In this document: positions 14,201-26,767 of the stretch, one piece after another
Layout of the letters: every line of letters begins with the position of its first letter
How positions within the stretch are numbered: the stretch's first letter is position 1
DNA from: Vitis vinifera
Lineage: Eukaryota > Streptophyta > Magnoliopsida > Vitales > Vitaceae
Direction: 5' to 3'
Length of the DNA stretch: 64,000 bases
NCBI RefSeq assembly: GCF_030704535.1
Contig: NC_081809.1
Location: forward strand, 1,096,001 to 1,160,000
Notes under the pieces: model-generated
Told to the model about the DNA's origin: nothing
The model's database searches: none
The model's input: only the letters and a program-made list of their open reading frames with translations
Made by a program: the position numbers and the translations under genes

Positions 14201-17200
14201 ATAGTCATGAAAAGAATGAATGCATTAGCTCTATGAAGGACACAGCTCAGTATCACTACCAAGATTTGGAAAAATGTAGCTTTGCCCAAATAGCACCAGT
14301 TGTGTCTTCAATTCTCAAAGAGAAAATAGCTTCTGCAGTATTTCTTTCTCGGAATATGTCTGTAACAATACCATAGAGGCTGACACTAGTCATCTTGTCA
14401 CGTAGATCGGTTACAAATGACTGCAATACTTTGAACATGTTAAGAAAAGTTAATGATGAACTAATGCTGCTTAAAAACAATCATAAATATAATTTATAGT
14501 GCAGAAAAAACTACACATAAAAGAAATGGTTCTAATCCCAAGAATTGGGACTTGATGCAAGAAATAAAGGAACACCAGAGATTGAGTTAGAATTTAAGTA
14601 ACACCCCATCAATGGCAAGCAATAAAAACCCTTAGACTGCTTGATCTCTTATTTAGCATCCATAAATATGAAAATCACCTTAGGTAGAGAGAATAGAGTC
14701 AGTAAACACATTGGGTTATTTGCATGACAACCAAAAACATTGTCTTTGAAGTGCCAAAGAATTCTAAAATAATTTTGAAGGTCAACATAGTGACTTGAAG
14801 ATGGCCAGTACATTCCTGACTGAAGATAGCCGAACATTGCTTATAATTGTAATTCAATTGTCGTTTCCTATCAAAAAATTGTAATTCAAGAGAGGAAACT
14901 CCATGCAACGATGACATGAACTAAGAATAGGAGATTACTAAATGACAACAAAAGGGATGGGGTTGCCTAACAGCGGCAGGGTAAAAAACGATAAATTTTA
15001 GATATCGCATAAGGAACATGTGTTCATTGTATCCAGGTAGCACAAGGAGTTTGTGAAACAGCATGAAATTAAATATAATGCATCTCTCATGAAAACATGC
15101 TAATGAACCCTAAGAAAAAATTAAAGGAGCAGTAAATCCAAATGGCTTCTGAAAGAATAATAAGTATTTAAAGATGGAAAGCTCACTTGAAAAGGGTAAT
15201 TACTGAAGTCAATTGACCCCTGAGAATCACAGGGTAGGGTCACTTGAGAAACTTTAGGGCCCTGACTTGGATCAAATGTGCTTGGCAGCCTGGATCCTTG
15301 ATACCGATTTGGTGTCAATGAAATGCTTACCTGAGTAGCAACAGAGTCAACTCCATACACTAAGTTACAAAGTTTTCCATCATAAAAATGACTTACTTGT
15401 TCCTCCTGCTGAATGAAAGGCACCAAATATATTTGTGTTGCACTACCATATTCAAGACAGAGTTCCCCGCATGCTTCAATTACACTATCTACAGAACTTG
15501 CAATGAATGGTCTATCCAATGCAAGCATGCTTCCAACACTGGAAAGAAATTGCATTATAGATACAAATGGTGAAAAAACAGTGTTAAAGAAGCTACTTAG
15601 TACAAGGGTTCACCTCAAAAGATTGGCAAGGAGAACCTGCTCACCCCATAAGAGAAACTTCAATTTGACACCATCATTATCAACAAGAGTAATTTGTTTC
15701 CTCTGTATGCTACCAAACTTTCCCTGAGTTTCCAGTGATCCAATAGATTCAATCCTGCACATAAAATGGGAACAATGAAAGAGTAAAGAACATCTGACAG
15801 AGATGACCTAACTCCACTGATGTTGGAAGGAGAAACTTTATGGGGATCTAAATATACTTGTACCAAATCTCAAGCTTTCTTTAGCTATGAATTTCCATGA
15901 TGCATACACATTAAGTATCAAAATTTCATTCTATGCAAATCATCTTGATAAGCAATCTATCATTATAGATTTTTTTTATAATGTAGTATTTGCATCCTCT
16001 GGTTATATCTTACCTTGCATACAATGAGTAAAATGCACCCTTGCTCACTGCATCAAGAGAAATGGAAGAGAAAGAATCTGAACAAAACTGAGCTCCTAGA
16101 AGCATTGCATCATCATCTTGATCCTACATTAAAAAGAAAATGAAGTCACAAAAGCAGAAAGAGGACAACTGCATCGTCCTCTCCCCCCCACCCCAAAAAA
16201 AAAAGAAAAAAGAAAGGAACAAGAAAAAACATAAATGATTATGCCATCACTTGCTATTGGAATGCAAACAACACATCACAGCATACATAACGAAAAGAAT
16301 AATCTAAACTACAAGGACCACGTTCTATGGTCAATCTTAAGCTTACAACTCATGCTTGACCCAATACCACAATTAATATATGTTCAAGTCATGCCCCTTG
16401 AACTTCTTAAAGAGACACTTCTCAATCCCAAAGAAATGTTATAAGAATTCAATAAAAATCCTTATGCCCAAGGTATTTTCTTAAAAAAGGATGGCACAGC
16501 AAAACATAACTTAATTCTGTTAGCTAGACCTTTAATATAGTTTAACTATAAATTGCCTAGAACTTCTAAAAAGTGACAAACTTTGGGATATATCCTAATG
16601 ATGCTCATCACTGATTCTAATTTCTACTAGAATAAGAAACCTCAGAATGAAATTGCTTGATTAATTCTGAACTGGTGCATTAAATATCTAAATAAAACTC
16701 AACACTGATAACAACTGAGAAAAACAACTTATGAACCAAAAAAATGCTGTTAATCCAATAAAGCAATGGACTGTTGGGGACCTACTGTAATGCTATTGAA
16801 CTAATTCTGAGCTGCCTGTTGATGTAGAACATCAATGGCACCATTTGGCTTCTTATTTTAGAGCATCCAAAAAGGATGCTTTACTTTTCCTCAAAATCTA
16901 TGTCTTTTTATGATGAGAGATTTGCACCTGGAGATTCCTATGAGAACTAGTGGTATCATGAAAAGAACATGATGAGAATAACAGGTCAGAAAAAACTTTA
17001 AACAGTTACCTCATCTAAGAGCATTACAAGATATTCTGTTGGCAGAAGTCGTGGACAACCAGATCCTTCAGAGGCAGTTCGAAGATAACATCCAGTAAGG
17101 GAAATTTCTCTTCCTCTCCTTAGAATCCCATTATTAGTATCTACCAAGTCATAGTATCTGGCATAGACAAAATGTTACAGATCTCAGTTATGTCATGAAA

Positions 17201-19396
17201 CTTTAAAGTTCATCCAAAACTCTATTTCTCTCTGTCACACACACATGGATACAAGGGGAGAGGAGAGGGGGCAAAACGGTACATGAAAGGACATGAAGGA
17301 AATCTCTCTCTCTCACACCCACACCCACACTGTGAATGCACTAGAATCAGGGTAGAGGAGAGGCTAAGAAAAAATATCTAGGAGTCGATATGCAAGGATG
17401 TAAAGAGAAGCTCCAAGATAAAAAAAATGAAAAATAAAAACCATGGTATAAAGGTGTATGCTTAAAAACATTGCATTTTAATGCAAAAGAAATTTAGAGA
17501 CATTTTTAGATTTACACTAGAGCTCACCAAAAGGTTCTCATCACAACATTCTCAATTGGGTTGGGCATTGGTTGGTCTGACAACAAATCCAGTCAAACAA
17601 AGAAAAAAAGGAACAAGATGATGTCAGTGTAAGAGTTCTAAATTCCTCACTAATGATAGGAAGAAAAGTCCACCTACAATAACCACAAATCTTATGCAAT
17701 ATGTGCTATACAAACACCTGTATGTGCAAAAGCATGCATACTCCAAAGAATGAAGTAGGAAAGCATCTTATAACACACCCACTGTCAGAAATCATCATTA
17801 CATGTGTTGTAGTTCTGAGGCAAAGGAAACAGCCAATCAGATAAAATCACAGTAGTACAGTTTACCTGCGATGGAGATAGAGATCGATTGTATTGGAGCT
17901 CCAAAAATCCCCCAACCTAAGCATGTATATGTTAGTACCTAAAGGAAAAAAAAACATTAACAACAAGACTGATAATATTTTATGAAAGAAATAACAGTTA
18001 AATGTCACAACACTGTTACATGAAAGAATGTCTAGATCTTAAAACCACAATCACTAGATAGAATTGGTGCGAAGTACACTCCTTTGGATTAGTCATCCAT
18101 AAAATTTGTGTAAGTTTTGAGGCCAGAAATTTATAATCGTAGTAAGCTAAATGGAAAATTCAGAAAGCACACAATTTACTACAGTATATAGTTATGTTGA
18201 ATTTAATTGTTGGCATATTGCAGAAACAAACTACTGATGTACCTCGATATAATTTTCAATACAAGGATGTGAAAAGATAGGAATGAGACAATTCTACTGT
18301 TCTATTAAAATGTTGCATTCATTGCATGGAGATGAAAGCAAAAGTAGATAGTGTTTCATTGCACAGAATTAGAATTGATTTGGAATTTCACTTGACAGAA
18401 TTTGAAAATGTAACTTTTAATAGGAATTGTTTTGGTGAACTTTAAGGTATATCAGACATGAATGAAAATCCAAATTCATTTGCTTATAAAGCAATCAAAG
18501 ACACCATTAGTAATAACAATGACTAAATCTCAAATCATAGAGCACCTGGTAGAAGGAAAGCATCAACAATAACAGCTTCCAAAACACTGCTCAAAGAGAG
18601 GAAACTTTTTTCATATATTGAATCAATGCTGACAGTATTTGGAAGCTTTTTTCTCCCATGTTTCTTTTTCAACTGATTAATGCATTCTGGCCTTTTTCTT
18701 GGAGCACGAGCCCTGTGTTGCTCATTCCAAGCCTGCAGAGAGAAATCAACAGCCAAAGGAATTAACCACTCTTTACCAACGAGGAAAATGAAGAAAAGGC
18801 TAGAGTTATGAGGAGCATGTGTTCGTCGATCTAACACAGAATTTACATAAAACAACAGTCAATTAAGGAACATCATAGCATAAACATGTAAAAGCACGAT
18901 ACTACATTTGGCTGGAAAGGACACATTAAAAAAAAAAAAAATCAAATCCAAGATTTCCATTATATATAAGTAGAGAAAGCAAAGCATCCACACGACTAGC
19001 TCTAGCGCAATCATATATTGTTTCCTTCAATTCTCGGAAATATAAACAACAAAAACACAACACTCAAAATATTATACATTGCTCCGGTTAGGTTTTCTCG
19101 GAAACCAATCAGAAGCGTACCTGAGAGAGTTCGGAGAGTAGGATAGCAGAGGTGACTCCGCTTGAATAAGCAATACATGTTTTCAGAATCCGACAAGCAA
19201 TCCAGCTCCAGCCTGGTCCTGTAGTCTCTTCTTTGTTTCCGCTTGAATCACAACCTTCTTCCTCCGGCAAAAGCACCGATCTCGCATAATCGATGAATCC
19301 AAGAAATGGATCTTCTTCCTGATCTTGTTCTACTTCCATTATTGAATCTACATCTACTATTTGAGTATTGAACTTCTGATTCTCAAAAGAAGTCAT
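11294..19396 (-). CDS. Uncharacterised three-OB-fold zinc-ribbon protein (RPA1/SHLD2-like), 12 exons
   Basis: Exons, 5' to 3': 19396-19121, 18732-18546, 17938-17866, 17157-17010, 16123-16014, 15754-15614, 15538-15187, 14420-14260, 14146-14072, 13892-13667, 12789-12523, 11449-11294. Sum 2172 nt, 723 aa, GT-AG throughout. The first 90 residues are acidic and low in complexity. An OB-like segment around residues 245-335 reads LYARIESIG, ITLVDNDGVKLKFLLWGE and VGSMLALDRP. A second at about 435-530 contains VSLYGIVTDI and IEDTTGAIWAKLHF. The third (about 584-690) carries a Cys cluster (C615, C619, C622, C624, C626, with C606 and H608 upstream) running into HLKITIADESTKIFAW, as in the RPA1 C-terminal zinc OB domain. 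Three OB folds, the last with zinc, suggest a single-stranded DNA-binding protein like human shieldin subunit SHLD2. Function is inferred from architecture only; CTC1 or another RPA1-derived protein are alternatives. Confidence 0.8.
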
Positions 19397-20916
19397 CGCG
19401 ATCGCGGATTCGCAGTTGAAGAAATTAGAATCCCTGTTTCCCCTCCGGCCGAAATACTGTCACCATCTGCTTCGGTCTTGTAGTGGCGCTTTGTTTTAGC
19501 GGGAAACTTTGTTGCTGCTGGGCCGCTCTAAATTAGTGGGTTTTATTTTGAGCGGGCTTGGCTGGGCTGGATTAGGTTAAAGAGTGAGCCGGATCTCAAT
19601 TACATTGGGCTCAGTTTGGATTGGTAATCAAGGAATAGGGGAAAAAAAATCCAAATTTTCTTTTTTGACTTGATGTAAAAAAAGTAGTAAAAATCAAATA
19701 TGATGGAAAATTCAAATTTTAATATATTTTCGAATTCTTCATTAATTTTAAGAATTATGAAAGAAAAATCTGTTAATTTAAAAGTTCTTTTTTTCCCTCT
19801 CATTTTCTCGTTTCTTTCATTTTTCTTTTAAACTTTTGCACATCTCAAAGAGCTAAAAAAAACAAAAAAACAAAAATGCTATATACCATCCACCTTTTGT
19901 TTATTTATTTATATATTTTTATATTTTTTAATAAAATACTACCATCCCCAAATTTTTTTTGTTTATCATATGTTTTTAAAAGCAGTTCAAATATTTTTAG
20001 AAACAAAATTCTGATAAGGAACTCAAATTCGAATTTTTCTTCATAAGAGCAATATACATTTACATATAATATAAAATTAAAATTAAAAAATATTTTTCAT
20101 GTTCTCAACCAGTACCCAAAACCTTCTCCAAAAATTAAAAAAAAAAAAAAAAAAAAACACCTATTGTTTATCTTTGTTAAACGTGTTTTCTAAATTAAAA
20201 AGTTGTTTTTTATTTTTAAAACTAGAAAATTATTTCTAAGAACAGCTTGAAATTAACCCATCATATTAATAATCTTTTTACCAACACTTTCAGTTTTTAG
20301 CTTCTGCTACAAAAGAAGTGGAGTAAGAGTATAGCACACAAATCTCTTTCCGCATCTTAGCTGGGATTAAGGACATGAAACTGCTTCCAAAATCGGAACA
20401 TTAGTCTATGAGTAACCTGTGCTATAAATAAAATAATGAAATTCATAATATAATTATTACTATATTGTTGCTCAATGATTCATCCAGGCCCATTGGAATA
20501 CACTCCAAAAGTTTTATCAGAACCAGGAAGATAAAGAATTTCTTTCAAATTTCTATCACAGAAAGATTATAAAACATGAAATTCTAGGCACAAATGCACT
20601 AGCCGACTCTAGCAGGTAATAGAATGAAACAGAATAATCATCATACATTTCAACAGACGCGTCTATGAAACTAACCAAATGGTATCTGTTGTACCTTCGG
20701 ATCTCTGCCCTGTAAAATAAACTTCAACAACACACTTTCCCCTCCTCTCGGACAACCCAAAAAAGGAAGAAAGAAAAGAAAAGCAAAACCGTGAACAAGA
20801 GAGGAAAAAAAAATAAAAATTGAGGCACCATGACAAACTCAATTATAAAAATTCTGGTGAGCAGTTTCTCTTCTGGGTGCCATGACATTAAAAATTTTAC
20901 ACCAGCTTGGAATAGC
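19397..20916. other. Spacer between the OB-fold gene and CYP21-4
   Basis: About 19397-19600 is GC-richer and is likely the promoter and 5' leader of the minus-strand OB-fold gene. About 19600-20330 is AT-rich simple sequence with poly-A and poly-T runs. About 20460-20916 is likely the 3' untranslated region of the minus-strand cyclophilin gene. No other coding sequence is seen. Confidence 0.5.
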
Positions 20917-23900
20917 TCAAGCTTCACGTTTGAGAGTCACGTTGATGATCCCTATACGAGATTTAGGTCGGTAGTGTTCATCTGTATCCACCTCTTCAAT
21001 TTCCTGAATGACATCATTGTAGACATAAGGTCCCCACAGTAAGAACCTTTGGATTCCAAATGTTCCTTTTAAGCAATATAACAATTACATGCAACAAGAA
21101 GGCACTAATGATCTCATGATTAACCACCCAGGTCCAGTTCAAAGCTAATCCTTGCCGTATGGCAAAACCACCTACTGATAAACTCCATTAATAAGGCACT
21201 AATGATCTCATTTGTTAAGGTTCAACCACAAAGGCCCAGTTCAAAGCTAATCATTGCCATATGGCATCACCACCTGCTCCATTAATGATACATTGCATTG
21301 TATAACACTTTTTTTTTCTTGATAACTGAGAAACATTCCATGGTCAAACCTTTTGAACTCTCTATAGGGACCCAAACCTCAGAGTGCTAACCGCGTCTGC
21401 TACAATCAGCACTGGATAATCCAGGAGGTTCAATTAGTGGGAGGAATTGAACCCAGGACCATGGGTCTCTACCACACATCCTGACATTCATGCTAATCAA
21501 CTAGGCACTTTGATGGGCATAACACTTCTCGTAATTAGCTGTTATTTCTTTTTTTCTACATTTCTAGTTTCTCTCCCCATATTGGTGCTTTGTAATGGAC
21601 TCTTTGTCCTGTCATCGTACTTGTTATTTCCTCTATAATATACATGTACATATAAAGAATATAATTTTTGGAATAATTCAGATAAGTTGTAGTTAATCCA
21701 TCACCAAAACACTCACCCCAGGGGGGGAAAAACAGAAAAAGAAAAAGAAACTACAAGACTTACCTGCACAACGTCCTCCCCCTTGATGACCCGTCCAAAT
21801 ACAATAAGCTTGTCATTCAGATCTGGTATTGGTGCAGTAGTGATAAACAGCTCAAATTTCTTGCGATCTTGTTTAGTCTTTGAAGTTCCAAGCATAAATG
21901 CCTCATGCTTAGGACTGGGTGTTCACAAGAAAGAGTTAGCAGCAGTTAGTCTACCGAATCATGACCAAATCAGCAAATACCACTAACAAGTACAAAATAG
22001 ATTCAGGCTAGAAAACCTTAAAGGAAGGTGTCCATGAGGCTTCCCTTTTGATGTCCAATCTTCAGCAGCTCCAATTCCTTGGGAATGACCTCCTTGAATC
22101 ACATAGTTCTTTATCACGTGATGGAAAGGCATCCCTTTGAAGTAACCCTTTTGACTGCAAAACCAGTCTATCCTTCAGAATGTATTATAAGATTGCAAAG
22201 TGATGCTAACGGAGCAAGTCAATATTTAGAGATCTATATGCTCCTCCAAAATCAAGAGGTTTGAGGAACAAAGTTCAATTAAGACCTTGTAATTGTCAAT
22301 CAGCTATTACAGCCTTGACAACCCATTAATAGTGCTACCACAGTTTGTCAGCTTCATGAAACATCAATAGATGAAAGTAGCGCATACAAATACTCACCAC
22401 AAGTCAAGGAATTTGTCCACAATCTCAGGAGAACCATCCTTGTAAAGCTCCACAGTTATATAACCTTTTGATGTATTTAGGATCTACACAAAAACCAAGG
22501 AGATATCTGTTTTACCAACTATGAACTACCAACTAGATCAGGGTGAAATGATCAAGAGAAGATTAATCAATCAATTGTATAAGTTTCTTGGAGAACAGGG
22601 ATCCATCATCATAATTCCAGAACCAAGCTTAACAGTATAAAGTCTCTAAAGCTTAGATTGACTTCAAAGAGAATAGAATCCTTACAAATCCAATGTGGGC
22701 ACCAAATTTTTCATTGTTTATTTAACAGAGTGATTAATTATATTGAAGTCATAATAGATCCATTATTTATACAGTCAAACAAGAAAGATCTACCACCACT
22801 CATGATGTAAATACATATAGTTCTAGAATTTGTCACTGTATAAAAGCAAATAACTTCATTTTCTTGCCATCACCATTACCTCCATACAACCAACTATAAT
22901 ATGCAACATCTAGCTCCAGAAAGATATACATTCATGCCACATAACAAGGGAAGCAGATCAATCCAACCAATGTTTGAAGAAACTTACAGCATATCCGGGA
23001 AGGTCGAACCTTTTTGAATCTACAAAACCATCATTCTCCTAGACCAGACAAAGGAATAAGCTCAGTTAGATCTAGATGCATTTACCTAGAACTATTGCTA
23101 AATCAGAAAATTATAGAAACAACCAAGTAAAGACAGGGATCTTAACAACCAACTGGATCATCAAAAGACTAAAGGAAAATAATGGAACAGTGTAGTTTAT
23201 GTCTATTTTATTTTTATTTTTTTTTAAAAAAGACATTTTAAATTCCTGAATAAGTACCTCAACATTTGATACCCCACTCTGAAACTGGTTCCTCGACCTG
23301 CATGAAAATCGGAATAGTTTTAGAACTTAAAGTGGAATCTAAACAACAGAATCATTTTTCACAGACCAATATGGAGATTTTTATTCTTTTTTTTTTCTTA
23401 TGCTATGTTTGGTTCTTAGAAAGTACTAAGGAAAGGAAGAAAATGCCAAGGAAAATGATTTTCTTATGTTCAATTGTCATGTAAAAAAGTGATGGAAAAA
23501 ATTACTAAAGAAAAAAAGGAGGGAAAATGCAAAAACACTTTCCTCCCCATTTTCCTTAAACAAAGGTAAAGAAAACTTGGAAAAAGTGTATTCCTGAATA
23601 ATTTAATCTTACTTCTATTAACTGTACCATAGACATTCAAACAAGAGAAAAATTTTATAAATTTTGCTTACCTTTTCCTTTCCTTATAATTTTCATTTCT
23701 ATTTTCTTCCCCTTGGGAATCAAACATAGCATTAATTTTGCTCATAGAAAAGCTAAATAGACACAATACCAGGTACCAAATGAGTAAGACGATAACAAAC
23801 CTATTAGACCAATGCCTATAAGTAGCAAATAGGGAAAATACAACCAACACAACGACTAGGTTGCAAAATATAATTGTAGTGATACTGATACGTGTCGGGC

Positions 23901-23952
23901 CCTTCTTCTTTTTGCTTTGCAGTAACAAAGCCTGAGGTTTTATCCTTGCCAT
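20917..23952 (-). CDS. CYP21-4: Membrane-anchored cyclophilin (peptidyl-prolyl isomerase) CYP21-4, 7 coding exons
   Basis: Exons, 5' to 3': 23952-23801, 23297-23258, 23038-22988, 22483-22398, 22154-22017, 21914-21764, 21003-20917. Sum 705 nt, 234 aa. The first ATG, starting [18 protein letters not shown], matches the CYP21-4 N-terminus as recalled. A single membrane segment at about residues 23-45 ([15 protein letters not shown]) follows a basic stretch, giving a type II anchor. The cyclophilin domain fills the rest ([20 protein letters not shown], then the [16 protein letters not shown] core). Cyclophilins catalyse cis-trans isomerisation of X-Pro bonds; this subfamily was reported in the Golgi. 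The key Arg of the FHR motif is His here (H122), so catalysis may be weak. An upstream noncoding exon is likely: a good donor on the minus strand at 24773/24772 and an acceptor near 23968. Intron 1 holds a MITE. Confidence 0.92.
23401..23731. mobile_element. Tourist-like MITE in CYP21-4 intron 1
   Basis: Left end TGCTATGTTTGGTTC and right end GAATCAAACATAGCA are inverted repeats. TTA lies on both sides (23398-23400, 23732-23734). It is 331 bp with no open frame. The same ends appear at 55109-55401, and looser relatives are at 39520-39812 and 7533-8366. It sits between coding exons 1 and 2. Confidence 0.78.
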
Positions 23953-24773
23953 TCCGGGCAACCTAAACTGTAATGCAAACTCTTTTTATGCCCAAAAAAA
24001 GCCTGCAAATTAAGCACAAAACCAAATGCTAAGTCCAAATACATGTATAGAAAAGCCCAAAGAAAAATTCACCATAGACTTAAAGAAGCTAAAATGAAAA
24101 ATAAGCACACCTTGATTCCACCTCTAATTAGATTTCAATAGCTGAAAACTCCTCAGTCAACCACCTGAAACCTGCAAATAGGCTACCAAAATAAATAACT
24201 GAAAGCAAACATGCTGTAGTTTCCTTCTCAATTTCAGCACAGAAAATCTTGCCAATGAATTACAGACAGCATCAGCAGTGTGGACATCCAATTCTATTAC
24301 TTCAATAACTATCCAATTGCTCATATACTTCATTTCACCACAGAATAACCAAAAGAAAACTCTAAAAGAGAAAATGAAATATGGAAGAAACTAGGATAAA
24401 TTGCTACTGAATACAAAAGAATTTCTCAATATCGTCTAGTTATGGCAATTTCTAAGGAACCTAATATTTCGCTAATATAAATCAGAAATAAAAAATCTTA
24501 ATCAAAACATCGACCAATTGTAGAAATCAAAGCAACGCAACGCCTCCAGATCCACAAATTTCACAAACTCTTCACCACACAATTCACAGTTCCAATATCC
24601 AATAATTCACACAAATACAGATGTGCAGTCAAATTCAATTTAAAACTTAATTCACATATTCATACAGATCCGAAACCCTAGCAGTTCGTGAAGAATCAAA
24701 ACAAACAAATACTCATACACCAAACCCTAGAAACCACGAATTAGAGAAAATACTTGATCTGCTTCAACTCACC

Positions 24774-24860
24774 TGTGATTAGATCGTGCCGTGACTGTCC
24801 TGCTACCACCGTTGATGGTAGAATCTCCGGTCGGGAAGAGGTACAAATGGCTGGTTCGTT
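24774..24860 (-). other. Probable 5' UTR exon and promoter region of CYP21-4
   Basis: On the minus strand a GC-richer segment ends in CTAATCACAG followed by GTGAGTTG at 24773, a strong donor. Spliced to an acceptor near 23968 it would put a noncoding leader in front of the ATG at 23952. The 5' limit is a guess. Confidence 0.45.
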
Positions 24861-26194
24861 GAGACGCTTTACGAGGGATTAGGTGACGATGTTTTTCAAA
24901 CTCGTTCATAGTGGTCCACTTCGACCCTACTGTTTGTTAATGGACCCCACCACAGCAGATCAGTGGCCGCAGTCTGATGGACGGTCGTGACCAATTAAGC
25001 AGGTTGATTTTGACGGTTCTCGATTGCTTGCGGTCTACTCAATATACACCTTGTTCCCGTCCAAATTTTGAATCTCCTTGGTGAGTTCCATACTATTCTC
25101 GATAGTGGGACCCACCAAACGTGTATGATCCAACGGTTCTCAATTTCTCTCCCGTGGGCCATCAGCGAATCTTGGCGGTAAATTGAGTCGCCAGTGTGGG
25201 GAAATGTTCCTCTACGGTTCAGAACTCTCCAATCCTGCGGGCCATCGCCGCATCAGTCACATGACTCATATCATTACCCTCGATATTTTGCCATGTCATG
25301 ATATCAATGAGGATAAGGAGGCAACAACTTATTTCACATCTCCTGTCTTTCGAATAAATGTTTTACCAATAATAAGAAAAATTATTAATTTTCAAGTTAC
25401 TTCCAAGAATTGCTTCATGCTGTAAGGTATGATTAGAAATAATTACATATGGATACGTTTGGGAATGTTTTCAAAAATAAATCTGAAAAATTAGTTCTTG
25501 AAAATAATTCTCAATTATTTGAGAGCATTTTTTATATTTTGAATTATTATTTAGAACATTTTTTTAAAATAATAATAATAATAATTAAAAATATTTTAAA
25601 TAAATTTGAATAAATTCTATTAAAAATTTGAAAATAAATTTTAATCGGGTAGTTGAGCGCCACAAATACCTCTGGACTTGTTTAGGAATGTTTTAAAAAA
25701 TAGTTTTTAAAAACTCTTTTAGATTGTTTTTGGAAATAAAATTTTCTTTGTGAGGTCAAATATAAAATACTTATTTTTATTGGACGCAATCCCTGAATTG
25801 TGAGAACAAGTACAATGCCCTCTGCAAAATGGCTAATAATTTGCTCACTTGCTCTCAGAATTCCAAGTTCCATTGCAACATCCTCAACGAATTTTCACCA
25901 TTTTGTTTAACCAGCTATCTAACAATGCTCAATATTAAATCGTTGGATCAGCCAATGACGTATGTCATACCATACTTCTATGCAGGTGATTTCAAGAAGT
26001 CCTCCAAATCCCAAACTCTGAAATACAACTTTTATTTTCCTCCGATAGCTTATCAACAACGAGGTTATTTCCGGTAATCGGTAAGATTTATAGAAAATGC
26101 ATTTACAGAAGTCATTTTAATTGGTAATCGTAAACAGTTGGTGGTACAAAACATATATGTTGAGCAATACAGTAAATGAAAATATTAGTATATG
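24861..26194. other. Intergenic spacer
   Basis: The part from 24861 to about 25430 is of mixed composition and likely includes upstream sequence of CYP21-4. From 25430 to 25800 there are AT-rich stretches with two similar segments (around 25448 and 25676) that read GTTTGGGAATGTTTT or GTTTAGGAATGTTTT, probably decayed repeat ends. No gene is supported. Confidence 0.4.
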
Positions 26195-26199
26195 AAAGT

Positions 26200-26762
26200 C
26201 ATGACATCCCATATCGGATAGGGAGGAAAGTTTATAATGCTATATAAGTATGGACTCCTCGTAACCCTGTAAACGTATTTTAAAGCCGTAAGGGCTCCTT
26301 TGAGTCTAAAGCGGACTATATCTACACAGTTGGAAGCGAGTCATTATAAATGGTATCAGAACCGATCCTCGACCTCAGTGTGAGGTTTATTTAGCCCCGT
26401 AAGAATATTTGTTTGTTTGATCCCATAATCCCGTGAGATACAACGAGGATATATAAGTATGAACTTCTCTTAACCTTGTAGACCTATCTAGGTAAAAAAC
26501 GAACAATATCTACATGGTTGGGAGTGGGTCGTTACAAATGGTATCAAAGTTGATCCACAACCTCGGTGTAGGGTTTGTTTGTTGTATTTACATGGGAGGG
26601 GGGAGGGGGTGTTTGTGACATCCCACATCGGATAGGGGGGAAAGTTCCTGGTGCTATATAAGTATGGACTCCTTGTAACCCTGTAAATGCATTTTAAAGT
26701 CGTGAGTGCCTCTTTGGGTTCAAAGTGAACAATATCTACATGATTGGAAGCGGGTCGTTATA
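26200..26762 (+). mobile_element. Complete TRIM retroelement with three LTR-like copies
   Basis: Two direct terminal repeats of 149 bp lie at 26200-26348 and 26614-26762. The right one starts TGTGACATCCCACATCGG; the left starts CATGACATCCCATATCGG, so its TG is mutated. A 5-bp target duplication AAAGT flanks the element (26195-26199, 26763-26767). A primer binding site TGGTATCAGA starts at 26351, next to the left LTR, and fits initiator tRNA-Met. Inside, about 26451-26534 is a shortened third LTR followed by its own TGGTATCAAA site, so an internal duplication has occurred. There is no coding capacity, as expected for terminal-repeat retrotransposons in miniature. The LTR ends, including an AAAG(C/T)GGACAATATCT-like stretch, resemble Cassandra-type TRIMs, but I see no 5S rRNA-like insert. 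Confidence 0.85.
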
Positions 26763-26767
26763 AAAGT

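Noticed and set aside
26200-26762. A CRISPR-like or microsatellite reading of the repeated blocks
   Set aside because: The spacing, target duplication, primer sites and LTR ends show a retroelement.
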